From: Prostheceraeus crozeri
Lineage: Eukaryota; Platyhelminthes; Polycladida; Euryleptidae
DNA length: 64,000 bases
Reading direction: 5' to 3'
NCBI GenBank assembly: GCA_907163375.1
Contig: CAJQUW010007945.1
Span: forward strand, 1-64,000
Part shown: positions 22,601 to 31,396 of the stretch, piece after piece
Position numbering within the stretch: the first letter of the stretch is position 1
Layout: each line of letters opens with the position of its first letter
The notes under the pieces: generated by a model
The model's database searches: none
What the model was told of the DNA's origin: nothing
Seen by the model: the letters and a program-made list of their open reading frames with translations, nothing else
Program-made: the position numbers and the translations under genes

Positions 22601-23518
22601 CCTTGGTTAAAAACATACATTGATATGAACTCTCAAAAGAGGGCTCAATCAAACACTGACTTCGAAAAGTCATTCTACAAATTGAAAAATAATTCTTTAT
22701 ATGGTAAAACCATGGAAAATGTAAGGAGAAGGAAAAAATTTAAACTAGTCAACAATGAGAAACAACTACTGAAATTGTCAAATCATCCTCTCTATGTTCA
22801 ACACAACATATTTGATGAAGATCTGGTTGGTATGGAAATGTACAAACCTTCAACAGTTTTAAATAAATTAATATATGTTGGTCAAGCAGTACTTGACTAT
22901 AGTAAGTTGGAAATGTATCAATTATATTACAATGATCTAAAAGGATGTCCACTGATAAATAGAACGCGGCTTTGTGGAGGTGATACCGACAGTTTCTTCC
23001 TATGTTTATACACATCACCATCTGTCCGTCTGGAAGATATACTTCTATACTTCGGTGAAAAGTTTGACTCTTCAAACTATGACAGTCATCACCGACTATA
23101 CTCAACTACAAACAAAGCTAGATTAGGTTGTTTTAAGGATGAGTGTGCTGGAAAGTTGCTTGAGGAAATGATCCTACTAAAACCGAAAATGTATTCCATG
23201 AAATATCTAGACTCTACGAATCATAGCATCAAACGTGCAAAAGGAATTCAGAGAGCAGCAGTTAAAAAATTGAAACATGATGACTATAGGAGTGTCTATT
23301 ATAGTGAGGATGATACAACTGAAGATATGACAATTATAAATTCAAAAAATCACATAGTTAGCACAAAATCATTTAGGAAGCGAGGTCTTTCACTTTGGGA
23401 GGATAAGCGCTGTTGGCTGGATAAAAATTTATCATTACCATATGGACACTACAGCCTAGGTCTTCCCCCACCGTCGAAGAAAAGGAGATGCCTTCCTGTC
23501 ACAGGTGATGTAGAATAA
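19659..23518 (+). pseudogene. Protein-primed family B DNA polymerase (Polinton pPolB)
   Basis: This is the replicative polymerase that would copy the element by protein priming from the TIR ends. The N-terminus carries C2H2-type zinc fingers (CTKCGKVF, CSKCPYKT, CSRCGKTY). Next comes the conserved pre-polymerase region with NDCFLYAVLSILHYNE, then another Cys/His pair, CERCTQSF. The exonuclease signature VIYADIECY follows, with KLDVLLLADIF further on. The polymerase palm shows YLDVNNLYGS, then NNSLYGKTMENV, and the catalytic CGGDTDSF. The set matches DNA_pol_B_2 proteins of Polintons. The region looks broken about twice. It runs rightward from a TATA box. Confidence 0.92.
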
Positions 23519-23565
23519 GTCTAAATAAAAACAATATAATATTCCACTTGTAATAGATCTTGCGA

Positions 23566-23735
23566 TTGCTGCATCTTCCGACATGTAGCAACACTTACTA
23601 ATACATAAGTAGTCTTACTAAAATTGAAATTTCTACATCTTTCCGATATGTAGAAATGATTACTAATAAATAGGTAGTCCTAATGTGAATGAATATGTGA
23701 AGAATTTGTACTCAACATCATTCCGATATGTTGAG
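23566..23735 (+). ncRNA. Triple stem-loop array with invariant loop
   Basis: Three stem-loops share the loop C-N-T-TCCGA-Y. Stem 1 pairs 23566-23574 with 23583-23591 (9 bp, one G-U). Stem 2 pairs 23629-23638 with 23648-23657 (10 bp). Stem 3 pairs 23711-23718 with 23728-23735 (8 bp). The inner CAT/ATG is constant, but the outer stem pairs change together (GCT/AGC, TTCTA/TAGAA, CTCAA/TTGAG), so pairing is conserved while sequence is not. The spacer words TTACTAATA and GTAGTC are also repeated. The array lies after the polymerase stop and before the next rightward gene. It could be an RNA structure in a 3' UTR, a processing signal or a protein-binding DNA motif. Confidence 0.7.
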
Positions 23736-23776
23736 CTAATAAAATAACAAACTTTAGGCAAACATTAAACCTAAAT

Positions 23777-24358
23777 TTGAAACATAGCTTTCGGAACATG
23801 CCTCATTACATTAGAACATGGAAACTTAGTGACGTTCAAAACGTTCACATAACAAATTCTAAAAGAATAGCATTTCGTCATTCAACAGCAAATAGTGATC
23901 GAAAACATCGTGGCGTTTGCATTAGTATTGACTCATTGCCTTCACTGAAAGACTTTGCGGATCTCATTGACAACCATAAGACTCGGATCAAGATTCCTCT
24001 CGATGACAAGGTATGGATAAAGTGTGATTCATCAGTCAAACTATACGTCTGTTCACCAAAACGTGAAGATGTTGAATATCGATTTTTTCGTTTCAGTGAC
24101 GTCACATGGGAAACCTTTACAAGGGAGATACTACCACAGATAACGTCATTCATTAAAGATGGAGGACATCAAACGGTTGGAAGTTGTAAATCGGATGTTA
24201 ACTACAAAAGCAAAGTCAAAACTCAATCTACAAGAGATCGAGAGGAATATACCCAACCGAAAACAATGGTTACTGATAAAACGCAAATTGAAGCCGACAA
24301 CGAGCTTACATCTTGGAAGACCCTCAATGTTAACATGGAGGATTCAGAGGAAGGATAG
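23777..24358 (+). CDS. Polinton protein, possibly PC4-like
   Basis: A 193-codon frame follows the stem-loop array. The segment from RIAFRHST through GVCISIDSLPSLKDFADLI resembles the core of the transcriptional coactivator PC4 (basic strands, a Gly-Ile-Ser turn, then a helix), but the match is by eye and weak. A second strand-rich stretch, KVWIKCDSSVKLYVC, follows. Its end overlaps the TBP-like frame in a different register, so the boundary between the two is uncertain: two genes, or one fossil gene. A PC4-like partner beside a TBP-like protein would make functional sense, which is inference. Confidence 0.35.
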   Translation: MKHSFRNMPHYIRTWKLSDVQNVHITNSKRIAFRHSTANSDRKHRGVCISIDSLPSLKDFADLIDNHKTRIKIPLDDKVWIKCDSSVKLYVCSPKREDVEYRFFRFSDVTWETFTREILPQITSFIKDGGHQTVGSCKSDVNYKSKVKTQSTRDREEYTQPKTMVTDKTQIEADNELTSWKTLNVNMEDSEEG

Positions 24359-24728
24359 ATCTCTCACTATCCTATTCTTTCCAAATGGAACAATCCAATG
24401 TATTGGAAGGGTCATGGAGGGTGATCTCTCATATATACACTTAACTTTGGAACATTTACTTGGTGATTCATTATCTGATTGGAAAGTGAAGACAATGACC
24501 GTGTTATGTGAATTACACTATCACTATGATTTCCGTAAAGTTACATCATCACATAATCTAACTTATGAAGTGGAGTTATTTCCAGCAGCTCAATTGACTA
24601 ACTGGCATCCATATCATGTTCATGTGTTCCATAATGGAAAGATTGTGATAACCGGCATTAAAGACATAAGTGATGTGCCTCCCATCATATGTGATTTGAA
24701 AAAATGTTTCATGAAAACTAAATTGTAG
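24159..24728 (+). CDS. TATA-binding protein (TBP)-like protein
   Basis: This 189-residue frame has the length and two-repeat plan of the TBP core. Repeat 1: LTWRIQRKDRSLTILFFPNG at about 58-77 and then GTIQCIGRV match the TBP stretch in which a hydrophobic strand, a Gly turn and a (C/L)TGAK-like strand form the DNA-binding saddle. Repeat 2: VELFPAAQL at 138-146 matches the EPELFPGL motif, and VHVFHNGKIVITGIK at 154-168 matches the second saddle strand. The Phe pairs that kink TATA DNA are represented by F73/F74 and F157. TBP would bind TATA boxes in the nucleus, and this Polinton has several. The assignment is by motif recognition. I do not recall TBP as a standard Polinton gene. It ends shortly before the convergent protease gene. 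Confidence 0.7.
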   Translation: MEDIKRLEVVNRMLTTKAKSKLNLQEIERNIPNRKQWLLIKRKLKPTTSLHLGRPSMLTWRIQRKDRSLTILFFPNGTIQCIGRVMEGDLSYIHLTLEHLLGDSLSDWKVKTMTVLCELHYHYDFRKVTSSHNLTYEVELFPAAQLTNWHPYHVHVFHNGKIVITGIKDISDVPPIICDLKKCFMKTKL

Positions 24729-24730
24729 AT

Positions 24731-24811
24731 TTTGTATATATGTGGATAGATAATGAAATGTGAACATGTTTTTTGTATATATGTGAATAGATAATGAAAT
24801 ATGAGCATGTT
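24731..24811 (+). repeat. Two tandem copies of a 41-bp repeat between convergent genes
   Basis: Units at 24731 and 24772 each run TTTGTATATATGTG-ATAGATAATGAAAT and differ at a few positions. They lie in the short space between the rightward TBP-like gene and the leftward protease. The unit contains AT-rich words that could serve 3' end formation of the converging transcripts. Confidence 0.75.
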
Positions 24812-24877
24812 TTTGTTTTCCTTATAAACCCTTGTTTTGGAAAAAAAGAGAGCAAGTTAATGATACAACATAAAACT

Positions 24878-25342
24878 TTATTTCAAAACTGTTTCAACAT
24901 ATTTGGTAAGAATTACATCATTTTTGTCACAGTTTTTTGAAAATAGTTCTAAAGCACTTTTACAGTTATTTTTCAATGGTCTCTCATTGACAAAATAGAG
25001 TACATAGCCACCGCACATTAGAGATGTATTACTTTGAAGTGGGAACGATGTCACTTTCCTAACAGTCCAGGAAAACCTGTTCATCCATAATGCGATATCA
25101 TGTAAACGAGGTTGATTAAGAGAGTCAAAATATTCGGCAACTTTATAACGATTGATGTATACAGCAATCCAATGTTTTCCGGGAAGATTGTTGGTATCCG
25201 TATTGATGATAAGTGAACAAGGATAGAAAGGAATTGAATGAGGTAAATTATCTCTAGAAAAGACATTGAGAAATATTGTCTTTGAGTAGGGATGAGCTTT
25301 CCTCATTTTCCTCAAGATTTCTATGTTGCTTAAGTTACTCAT
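24878..25342 (-). CDS. Adenain-like cysteine protease (Polinton PRO)
   Basis: This is the 154-residue maturation protease of the Ulp1/adenovirus protease fold. The catalytic set is in order: His57 in PGKHWIAVY, Asp73 in EYFDSL, Gln103 in PLQSN and Cys110 in SLMCGGYV. In adenoviruses and Polintons this enzyme trims capsid and core proteins during assembly. It starts where the capsid gene upstream ends (25339-25342), so the two are tightly packed on the same strand. The frame looks whole. Confidence 0.9.
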   Translation of the reverse strand: MSNLSNIEILRKMRKAHPYSKTIFLNVFSRDNLPHSIPFYPCSLIINTDTNNLPGKHWIAVYINRYKVAEYFDSLNQPRLHDIALWMNRFSWTVRKVTSFPLQSNTSLMCGGYVLYFVNERPLKNNCKSALELFSKNCDKNDVILTKYVETVLK

Positions 25343-26622
25343 CTCTGATAGCTGACAGTCACGTCTCTCATTCTTGTTATCTCAACTTTGCTATCATAGA
25401 TAGCATAAATGAGACAAGTAATTGTTTTCTTCAAAGGTGACTCAAATGATACCTCCAGTCGTAGATTGCCAGGCTTTGTAACACCTACGCTTTCACCACC
25501 TATATCTGCATCTGCTGTGAGGTTGTACATAATGAAGAAGTAGCCATTCTTGTACATATCCATTGTAATTCCATTTGAATCGTCTGTATTAAACATGTTG
25601 AGGGCGGTGAAAATAGAACCATATTCACGTGCGAATTTGCCATCTTTGAAATTAGGCTCATATGCTTTGCAAGATACAAATTTCCCATCCTGATAGAGTG
25701 CTAGTTTGCTAACATTAAAGTGTTGGAAATTGAATGGATTCTTTTCAAAAGCACCAATGAATGCCTCATTTTCCACAAATGTGATATACACCGCCTTTGG
25801 CATTGCAGTGGGAAAAAGATTTGGGTAGGCATGTGAGGATGATCCCGCACCAATTGTGAAGTTTGTCAACACACTGTGATTAACTGGATATATTGCATTG
25901 TTTTTCCCCAATCCTGTCGCATGCTCGTTGATGACTGACGGGTTCATTGTTACTCGTCTTACATTGAGCACGGCATTACTTATGTTGACTTGATAGTTTG
26001 TAGCTCCAAAAGCCATTAACGCGAACTCAGGATTTGCACGAATAAATTTTATTTGCATTTTAACCTGTGAAAGCAGATATCTAGATTGACGAAGGAAATC
26101 AAGATAGACGGGTCCTTTCAAGTATAATTCCTTTGAATCCGCTGTTAAATCCATTCGTCTTTTCAACCCTGTATTTGAGACATCATCAAATTTCCCTTGC
26201 TGATCATGATACCACCCAGAAACTTGCAAGTGTGACTGTTTAGCTTGCTTTTGAAATTGAGTCATTGTATGTATATATGCTCCATATGGATATGCTCGAT
26301 CCCCTCCTTCAATCTGTTTGTCATTCAATATTAGATACACATCTGAGAACAGACTGGCAATAGGAAGATTTGCTAATCCCACTTTATCCTTGGATGAATC
26401 GATATTTGTACCATCAGTCTTCTTAATTTGTATACACAACTCTAAATCAATGGATTGACAGTCAATATAATCTTGAGGATTGGCAGGTATATCAAACTGA
26501 ATAGGCTGCTGGTTACCATCGATATTTGTTGTGGGGACTATGTCTACAATTGTTGAGGAGATGATGTCTGTCTGATGAGGGGGAGAATCGAAGAAACACA
26601 AAGCCGAATTGATACTCTGCAT
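25339..26622 (-). CDS. Major capsid protein, double jelly-roll type (Polinton PY)
   Basis: This 427-residue frame is of the type widespread in invertebrate genomes under the name F54H12.2-like. Recognisable stretches are PYGAYIHTMTQFQK near residue 115, GWYHDQQGKF, the long beta-rich middle, and NPFNFQHFNVSKLALYQDGK near 295. Double jelly-roll capsid proteins trimerise into hexons that build an icosahedral shell. It lies between the basic core-like gene upstream and the protease downstream, an order also seen in other Polintons. The frame looks whole. Confidence 0.85.
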   Translation of the reverse strand: MQSINSALCFFDSPPHQTDIISSTIVDIVPTTNIDGNQQPIQFDIPANPQDYIDCQSIDLELCIQIKKTDGTNIDSSKDKVGLANLPIASLFSDVYLILNDKQIEGGDRAYPYGAYIHTMTQFQKQAKQSHLQVSGWYHDQQGKFDDVSNTGLKRRMDLTADSKELYLKGPVYLDFLRQSRYLLSQVKMQIKFIRANPEFALMAFGATNYQVNISNAVLNVRRVTMNPSVINEHATGLGKNNAIYPVNHSVLTNFTIGAGSSSHAYPNLFPTAMPKAVYITFVENEAFIGAFEKNPFNFQHFNVSKLALYQDGKFVSCKAYEPNFKDGKFAREYGSIFTALNMFNTDDSNGITMDMYKNGYFFIMYNLTADADIGGESVGVTKPGNLRLEVSFESPLKKTITCLIYAIYDSKVEITRMRDVTVSYQR

Positions 26623-26632
26623 CGTATTAGCT

Positions 26633-27115
26633 CTACAAATATGTTGTCTTCCTTCGTTTTGACTTGTTTCTAGTAGCTGTGGAATTTCGTTTGCGCTTTC
26701 TTGTTTTCACTCGACGTCTAGATTTAGAACGTGCTGCTCTAGTCGGCTTTTTACTTTTCCTGCGTTTTTGCTTAGTAACTCGGCCTGATCCAACTTGTCT
26801 TGACTTCCTACGCTTCTTCCGAACTGTACGTCTCGTCTTTGTTAAATCATCTAATGCGTCTATGGCAGATTGCTGCGCGCGCATTTTCATAGATTCACCG
26901 ATATCCTCACCTTGAAGCGCATCAGCTGCAACATTTGCACCAAAATCTAAAGCCCTGCTTCCAACACGCTTCATGATTGGTACGCCATACTTTTTGAGTG
27001 TTGGAAGAACCATACGTCTTAGTGCACCAAATATGCCTCCTCCAACTTGTCGTCTACCTCCAACAAACACGGGATAACCGCTCTGATATGATGGTCTACT
27101 GTAAATGCCTGTCAT
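26633..27115 (-). CDS. Basic core/minor capsid protein, adenovirus pVI/pX-like
   Basis: The 160-residue protein has two parts. The N-terminus, VFVGGRRQVGGGIFGALRR followed by an amphipathic stretch, resembles membrane-active or capsid-binding segments of adenoviral minor proteins. The C-terminal half is extremely rich in Lys and Arg (KKRRKSRQ, RRVKTRKRKRN), which suits DNA condensation. It sits 10 bp upstream of the capsid gene on the same strand. The long frame on the opposite strand is a shadow of the Arg/Lys codons. Confidence 0.65.
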   Translation of the reverse strand: MTGIYSRPSYQSGYPVFVGGRRQVGGGIFGALRRMVLPTLKKYGVPIMKRVGSRALDFGANVAADALQGEDIGESMKMRAQQSAIDALDDLTKTRRTVRKKRRKSRQVGSGRVTKQKRRKSKKPTRAARSKSRRRVKTRKRKRNSTATRNKSKRRKTTYL

Positions 27116-27158
27116 TATGACTATTGAATAACTATGGAAGTCACAATAGCGTAAAGCC

Positions 27159-28765
27159 TTATTCTCGTGACCTAATATGTAGGGTCAAAACAGTAACACC
27201 ACCACAGAACGGTACTACTTCTCCTGTGTCATCATGAATTGATATGTCAATTCTATTGATGAAATTTCGGCTGATTGGTAGATACATTGTGTTAAAAAAT
27301 TCTCGATTGATTAGTTGCTTCCTTACGGATGAGAGAGGAAATGTGCGCAGAAGTGGGGCCTCAATGTCGCCAACCCTTGTATATTCAATAATGTTACAAT
27401 AGACGTATAAGTTACTTATATCACGCTCTAGTGATGGGGCTGTATTGCCTATTGATGTGCCTTCATAAATAGTTGATTTTGAGAATCCCAATGTGGTCGT
27501 TAACACGCTATCCAGCTTGACAAGAGAGTTCTTCCCTACCTTTAGAATCATGCGTTTCTTATGTGGATCATAAGAAAAGTGATATTCATCTGCATCAAGG
27601 TAATCTACACCAAACTCATTTAACTTTGTACACAATTCAGATGGCGTTTTCAAGCTTTCAATGATCAAATTAACTCTTTTTACAAGTTCACTGGAAGTAG
27701 ACAATTCATCACCCGATGTGTCTTCGCTGTATACGTGGATATCCCATGAAGCATTTGTTGATGCTTTGAGTTTAGAAGAGGACAATTGAACCTTGAATGT
27801 ATCATTTAATTCTGTCAACCAAGGTGCGCTTTCAAGGCCCTTAAACATCCCAATCATTTCAGATCCGAATTCAATAACAGCGGACTCAGACTTTTCCAAT
27901 GGTGTCTTTTTAGTAAAAACAATAAAGTCTGCCTCCGTTTCAACAGTAAATAAAGTTACTTTCTCTTTCTTATATTCACAAGTCATTAACGTTTCTGGCA
28001 CTGATCCTTGAAACTTTCTTGCAAAGTCTTCAACACTTCTAATGACCTCAAATTTATTTTTTACTCGGATGCTCCTTTTTTGTAATGCATACAATGGTAC
28101 AATTCTACATTGAAAATCAGTGACTTTCCTCTCCGAATTCCACCCACGTCCATTGTACCAATACCTTGATGAGAAAGTTGTTCTGGAATACCCAAAAGTA
28201 TGACTCAAATCCTTACCTAATACAAGAAGAACATGCTTCCCTTCCTTCATCAATTTTGTTGACCCCTTTATGACTGGTTTGTAGAATTTATTCAAAGTCA
28301 GCTTGAAGAGATCATTTATTCGTTCAAACATTCTACCGATTTCCTTTTCTGTATCTTGCAAGCTCATTGTGGGAACCTTAGAATCAAAAGTTGACGTTGC
28401 AAATTCCTTTTGAATTTTAATCATGTTTTGGACAGATGGTAAAAAGATGTTGAAAAAGGATGTAAAGTTAGATGATGAAAAGCCCATGTACCATGTAGAC
28501 TATTTTGAAATATGCGAAAGCAATCATCCTTCTCTCGCACTTCTTCATGTAATTCAAAATAGTTGTTCTTTAGCAAACTGATATCGTTGTAATAAGTAAT
28601 TTCAGTTAGAGCAACTTCATGGGGTCCATGCAGAGTAATTGGATTAGCGAATTCAACAGAGTAGAGAGATGGTTTGTTACTTGGGAATATCTTGGGGTTG
28701 CTATTGCTTGGAAGAATGATATTGAAGTTAGTAGACATGTTAAACTCATATATGGAAGAAGTCAC
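27159..28765 (-). pseudogene. Penton-like minor capsid protein region (Polinton PX)
   Basis: The N-terminal part has FNIILPSNSNPKIFPSNKP and then GPHEVALTEITYYN, the stretch conserved at the start of Polinton penton-like proteins, where a strand-rich domain receives the capsid vertex. The remaining sequence is beta-rich with no motif I can name. It lies between the integrase and the basic core gene, on the same strand. It looks broken about once. Confidence 0.65.
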
Positions 28766-28778
28766 ATGCTATATTAGC

Positions 28779-29930
28779 TTAAAAGTTACGAGTGTCTCCC
28801 ATCTCCACATTTTGTAGATCCTGGTGCGTTATCCAGCTATTGAATGAATCAGGATATCCTTTCCATTTAACTAGATATTTCCTTTGATTGCCATGACCTT
28901 TCCTCCTAATTATTTTATCAATCATATACACCTCTTCACTTCTGTCTACTACTTGCAATTCATAAGAGTGAAATTTTCCTTCAATTGGATTGCCATGGTA
29001 ATCTATTAATTTATACATGGTGGGTCTAAATTTTGTATTTACTTCATCCACAAAAAACTCTTCTTCAGTCCAATTAGGTAGATACCCCTTCTCAAATGTA
29101 GACTTAACCTTTGAAATCCGAACTCTATCACCAACATTAATTTTCTTTTCAATGGAAATGTTTTTCGCTTTCTTATCATACAATCGAAGCCATACATCCA
29201 TCGCATTATCTGGGGTAACATCAACTGGTTTCATCTTAATGATTCGATGGTAGCTTTCATTGTAATTCTTAACAAATTTCTGCAGCTCACCTACCCAAAC
29301 ATGTGTATTTTTTGCAGTGAAATAGCGCCACATTTTTGTCTTCAGTGTGCGATTGAACCACTCAACCATGGCAGCTTTATAAGCACTTTTGACACTAAAC
29401 AATTCCACATTATGACTTTTAAGAAGACTTCGAACATGAGAGTTTTCAAATTCCTTCCCTTGATCGGTCTGTATTCTTTGCGGAACACGCCCCTCATCGA
29501 AAATGCTCTGAAAAGCCGCTTCAACTTCTGGTCCTCGTTTAGATTTCAGCGCACGTGCCCAAGCATAGCGAGATAAAATATCTATTACGGTTAAGATGTA
29601 TTTATAGCCATCATTGTACTGTGATATCTCTTGCATGTCAGCCAAGTCCGCTTGCCATTGACTATCTATATTGTTAACAACATATTTTCTTGTTGGAAAC
29701 CGCTTTCTCGCATTTTTGTGAAGAGTGTAAGTCGGTTGACTCCTCAACCACTTCTTGACTTTCTCTATTCCCACACCTGCTGCACGAGCTAGAACCTCCG
29801 GACGACTGAAACTTGCGGGATGATTTAAGTCGTAATAAATCTTTCTGAGTTTCACTGCTGTACTCATCGTCTTTGTTCTGATTTGCACGCGTATTACTCG
29901 CACAGCAACGGCTAACACAATTGATATCAA
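28779..29930 (-). CDS. Retroviral-type integrase with chromodomain (Polinton INT)
   Basis: This enzyme would insert the linear element into the chromosome and make the 6-bp duplication. The DDE core shows QWQADLADM (Asp95), IQTDQGKEFEN (Asp156) and AAMVEWFNRTLK (Glu190). Residues 332-376 form a chromodomain (YMIDKIIRRK, YLVKWKGYP, NSWITHQDL), found in many Polinton integrases and thought to steer them to chromatin. The natural start may be Met22, where MSTAVKLRKIYYDL begins, giving 362 residues. The frame looks whole. Confidence 0.92.
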   Translation of the reverse strand: MISIVLAVAVRVIRVQIRTKTMSTAVKLRKIYYDLNHPASFSRPEVLARAAGVGIEKVKKWLRSQPTYTLHKNARKRFPTRKYVVNNIDSQWQADLADMQEISQYNDGYKYILTVIDILSRYAWARALKSKRGPEVEAAFQSIFDEGRVPQRIQTDQGKEFENSHVRSLLKSHNVELFSVKSAYKAAMVEWFNRTLKTKMWRYFTAKNTHVWVGELQKFVKNYNESYHRIIKMKPVDVTPDNAMDVWLRLYDKKAKNISIEKKINVGDRVRISKVKSTFEKGYLPNWTEEEFFVDEVNTKFRPTMYKLIDYHGNPIEGKFHSYELQVVDRSEEVYMIDKIIRRKGHGNQRKYLVKWKGYPDSFNSWITHQDLQNVEMGDTRNF

Positions 29931-30034
29931 CCTCTATGCCCTCTTCTCCTTTGCCTTCGAGCGCAGATTTCAAACAACAGCAAAATTTTTGTAACGACAT
30001 GATATGAGAGAGGCAAGGCTTAATTCATATTTGC

Positions 30035-30715
30035 TTAATATTTACTATACTCCTTCGCAACACGCATTGAGCGCCTAGTAGCTCTTTTTGGTTGCAGATC
30101 ATCGGGATCTGCAAGTTCTCGCTTGACCGCCATCGTGGGTGTTTTACTCTTTGATCCATCTTGTAAGTGACCTTTAACCAATTCATTCACAGTCGGTCCT
30201 CCAATAATATTGTGAGGTACATTTTGATCAGATAAAATTTTCTGAAAATATGACCACCCTTGTGGTGCACCTAGTTTTCGCCTTACATCTCTGACAGCAT
30301 ATTGTAGAAGGTCATCTATGTGACTATTTCTAATAACATCACCAGTTGTTTCATCTATTATCTCCCCTCTCTCATTGAACTTCACATGTGGATCAATGAA
30401 GTCAAATAATCGCTCAGCGCGCACACGATATGGTCGAGGTGTTGACAAGGTTATAAATCGTCGCAACTTGTCACGAATCTGTCGCCTCTCGTCAATGTTT
30501 TCAGCTGCTAACTGCATTCGTCGATAGGGATCCTTAATCTTCTGAATTTCCATATCCTTTTGTGTTAGTTCCTTAAGTTGATTCGTAATAGGTTGATCTA
30601 TATTTTTGACTTCCTGTGCACTTTGTAATGTAGTCAATTGTACATACTCCTCTTGAGGAATGACTACCATCTTTGAATACGACATGTTTGAAAATAATAA
30701 GGCAACAAAGTACAT
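30035..30715 (-). CDS. Conserved Polinton protein of unknown function
   Basis: A 226-residue frame whose likely start is the Met before VVIPQEEYVQL. It is charged, with a helical, probably coiled-coil N-terminal third (LKELTQKDMEIQKIKD), a middle with VRAERLFDFIDPHVKF, and a basic tail (PKRATRRSMRVAKEY). Proteins starting with this VIP-EEY pattern recur in Polintons in the same position after the ATPase, but I cannot assign a function. It lies 10 bp downstream of the ATPase segment. Confidence 0.6.
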   Translation of the reverse strand: MYFVALLFSNMSYSKMVVIPQEEYVQLTTLQSAQEVKNIDQPITNQLKELTQKDMEIQKIKDPYRRMQLAAENIDERRQIRDKLRRFITLSTPRPYRVRAERLFDFIDPHVKFNERGEIIDETTGDVIRNSHIDDLLQYAVRDVRRKLGAPQGWSYFQKILSDQNVPHNIIGGPTVNELVKGHLQDGSKSKTPTMAVKRELADPDDLQPKRATRRSMRVAKEYSKY

Positions 30716-30724
30716 TGCTTAAAA

Positions 30725-31070
30725 CTAACTGTGAACCGAGAAAACTGTCATTGGTTCAGCGGAATTAGGTATGATATTTGTTCGAAATCGAAGTCGTTCC
30801 GGACATTCCTGGGTTAGATCAATAAATAGATAACCATGTGGTTTCTTTGTTACATCTTCATATATTTTTGAAAGTACTTTAGGTTGTTGAGGTAATATCT
30901 GTCTACTGAGATGATGTATCTGACTGCTATCTCTTGGATTTTTAAATATTGACAAATAATGTGTATTCAAAATTCTAGTTCTTTGCTCTTTCCCTCCATC
31001 GAAGATGTTTTGGGTGATGTAGATAATAAAAGCTTCCCTATGATGTGCAGTTTGAATGAACATTTCAGTT
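30725..31070 (-). pseudogene. Packaging ATPase, C-terminal part (left of the Gypsy element)
   Basis: This is the C-terminal portion of the FtsK/HerA-type packaging ATPase. It includes AFIIYITQNIF, with the sensor-like polar residues after a hydrophobic strand, then NTHYLSIFKNPRD and GYLFIDLTQECPERLRFRT near the end. It abuts the Gypsy LTR and its target duplication. The N-terminal portion lies on the other side at 35913-36202. Confidence 0.85.
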
Positions 31071-31075
31071 ACATC

Positions 31076-31244
31076 TGTTCTATTCTTCCCAGCTATTATG
31101 CGTTAAGGGAAAACGACTATTCATGTTGGTAGATTGTATCGAGAGTGTATATTCGAGATATTCATTCAATTACACAAGTGTCATAATAATGCGTTTGGTA
31201 TAGACAAACAACTGAAGACAGTATGTTTTATTCAGCATGCATCA
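31076..31244 (-). repeat. Gypsy 3' LTR
   Basis: This 169-bp direct repeat matches 35744-35912. On the minus strand it contains AATAAAA near its start, a possible poly(A) signal. It differs from the other LTR at about one site. Confidence 0.95.
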
Positions 31245-31396
31245 TCTCCCTTTTTTATGAAAATTGGATCATGCATATGATATTGAAAAACATGCACACA
31301 ATAATGGCATAGAACTTCATGTATATGTAATATAAAGATGTACGTGAAGTAGACTATAAGAGTATGTATACACAATGTCCACTCTCCTTTTGTGAG

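Noticed and set aside
26664-26915. 83-codon plus-strand frame
   Set aside because: It is the complement of Arg/Lys codons of the basic core protein.
29674-30000. Cys-rich 108-codon minus-strand frame
   Set aside because: It overlaps the integrase start in another register and has no known homologue; probably a shadow, although a small leader gene cannot be excluded.
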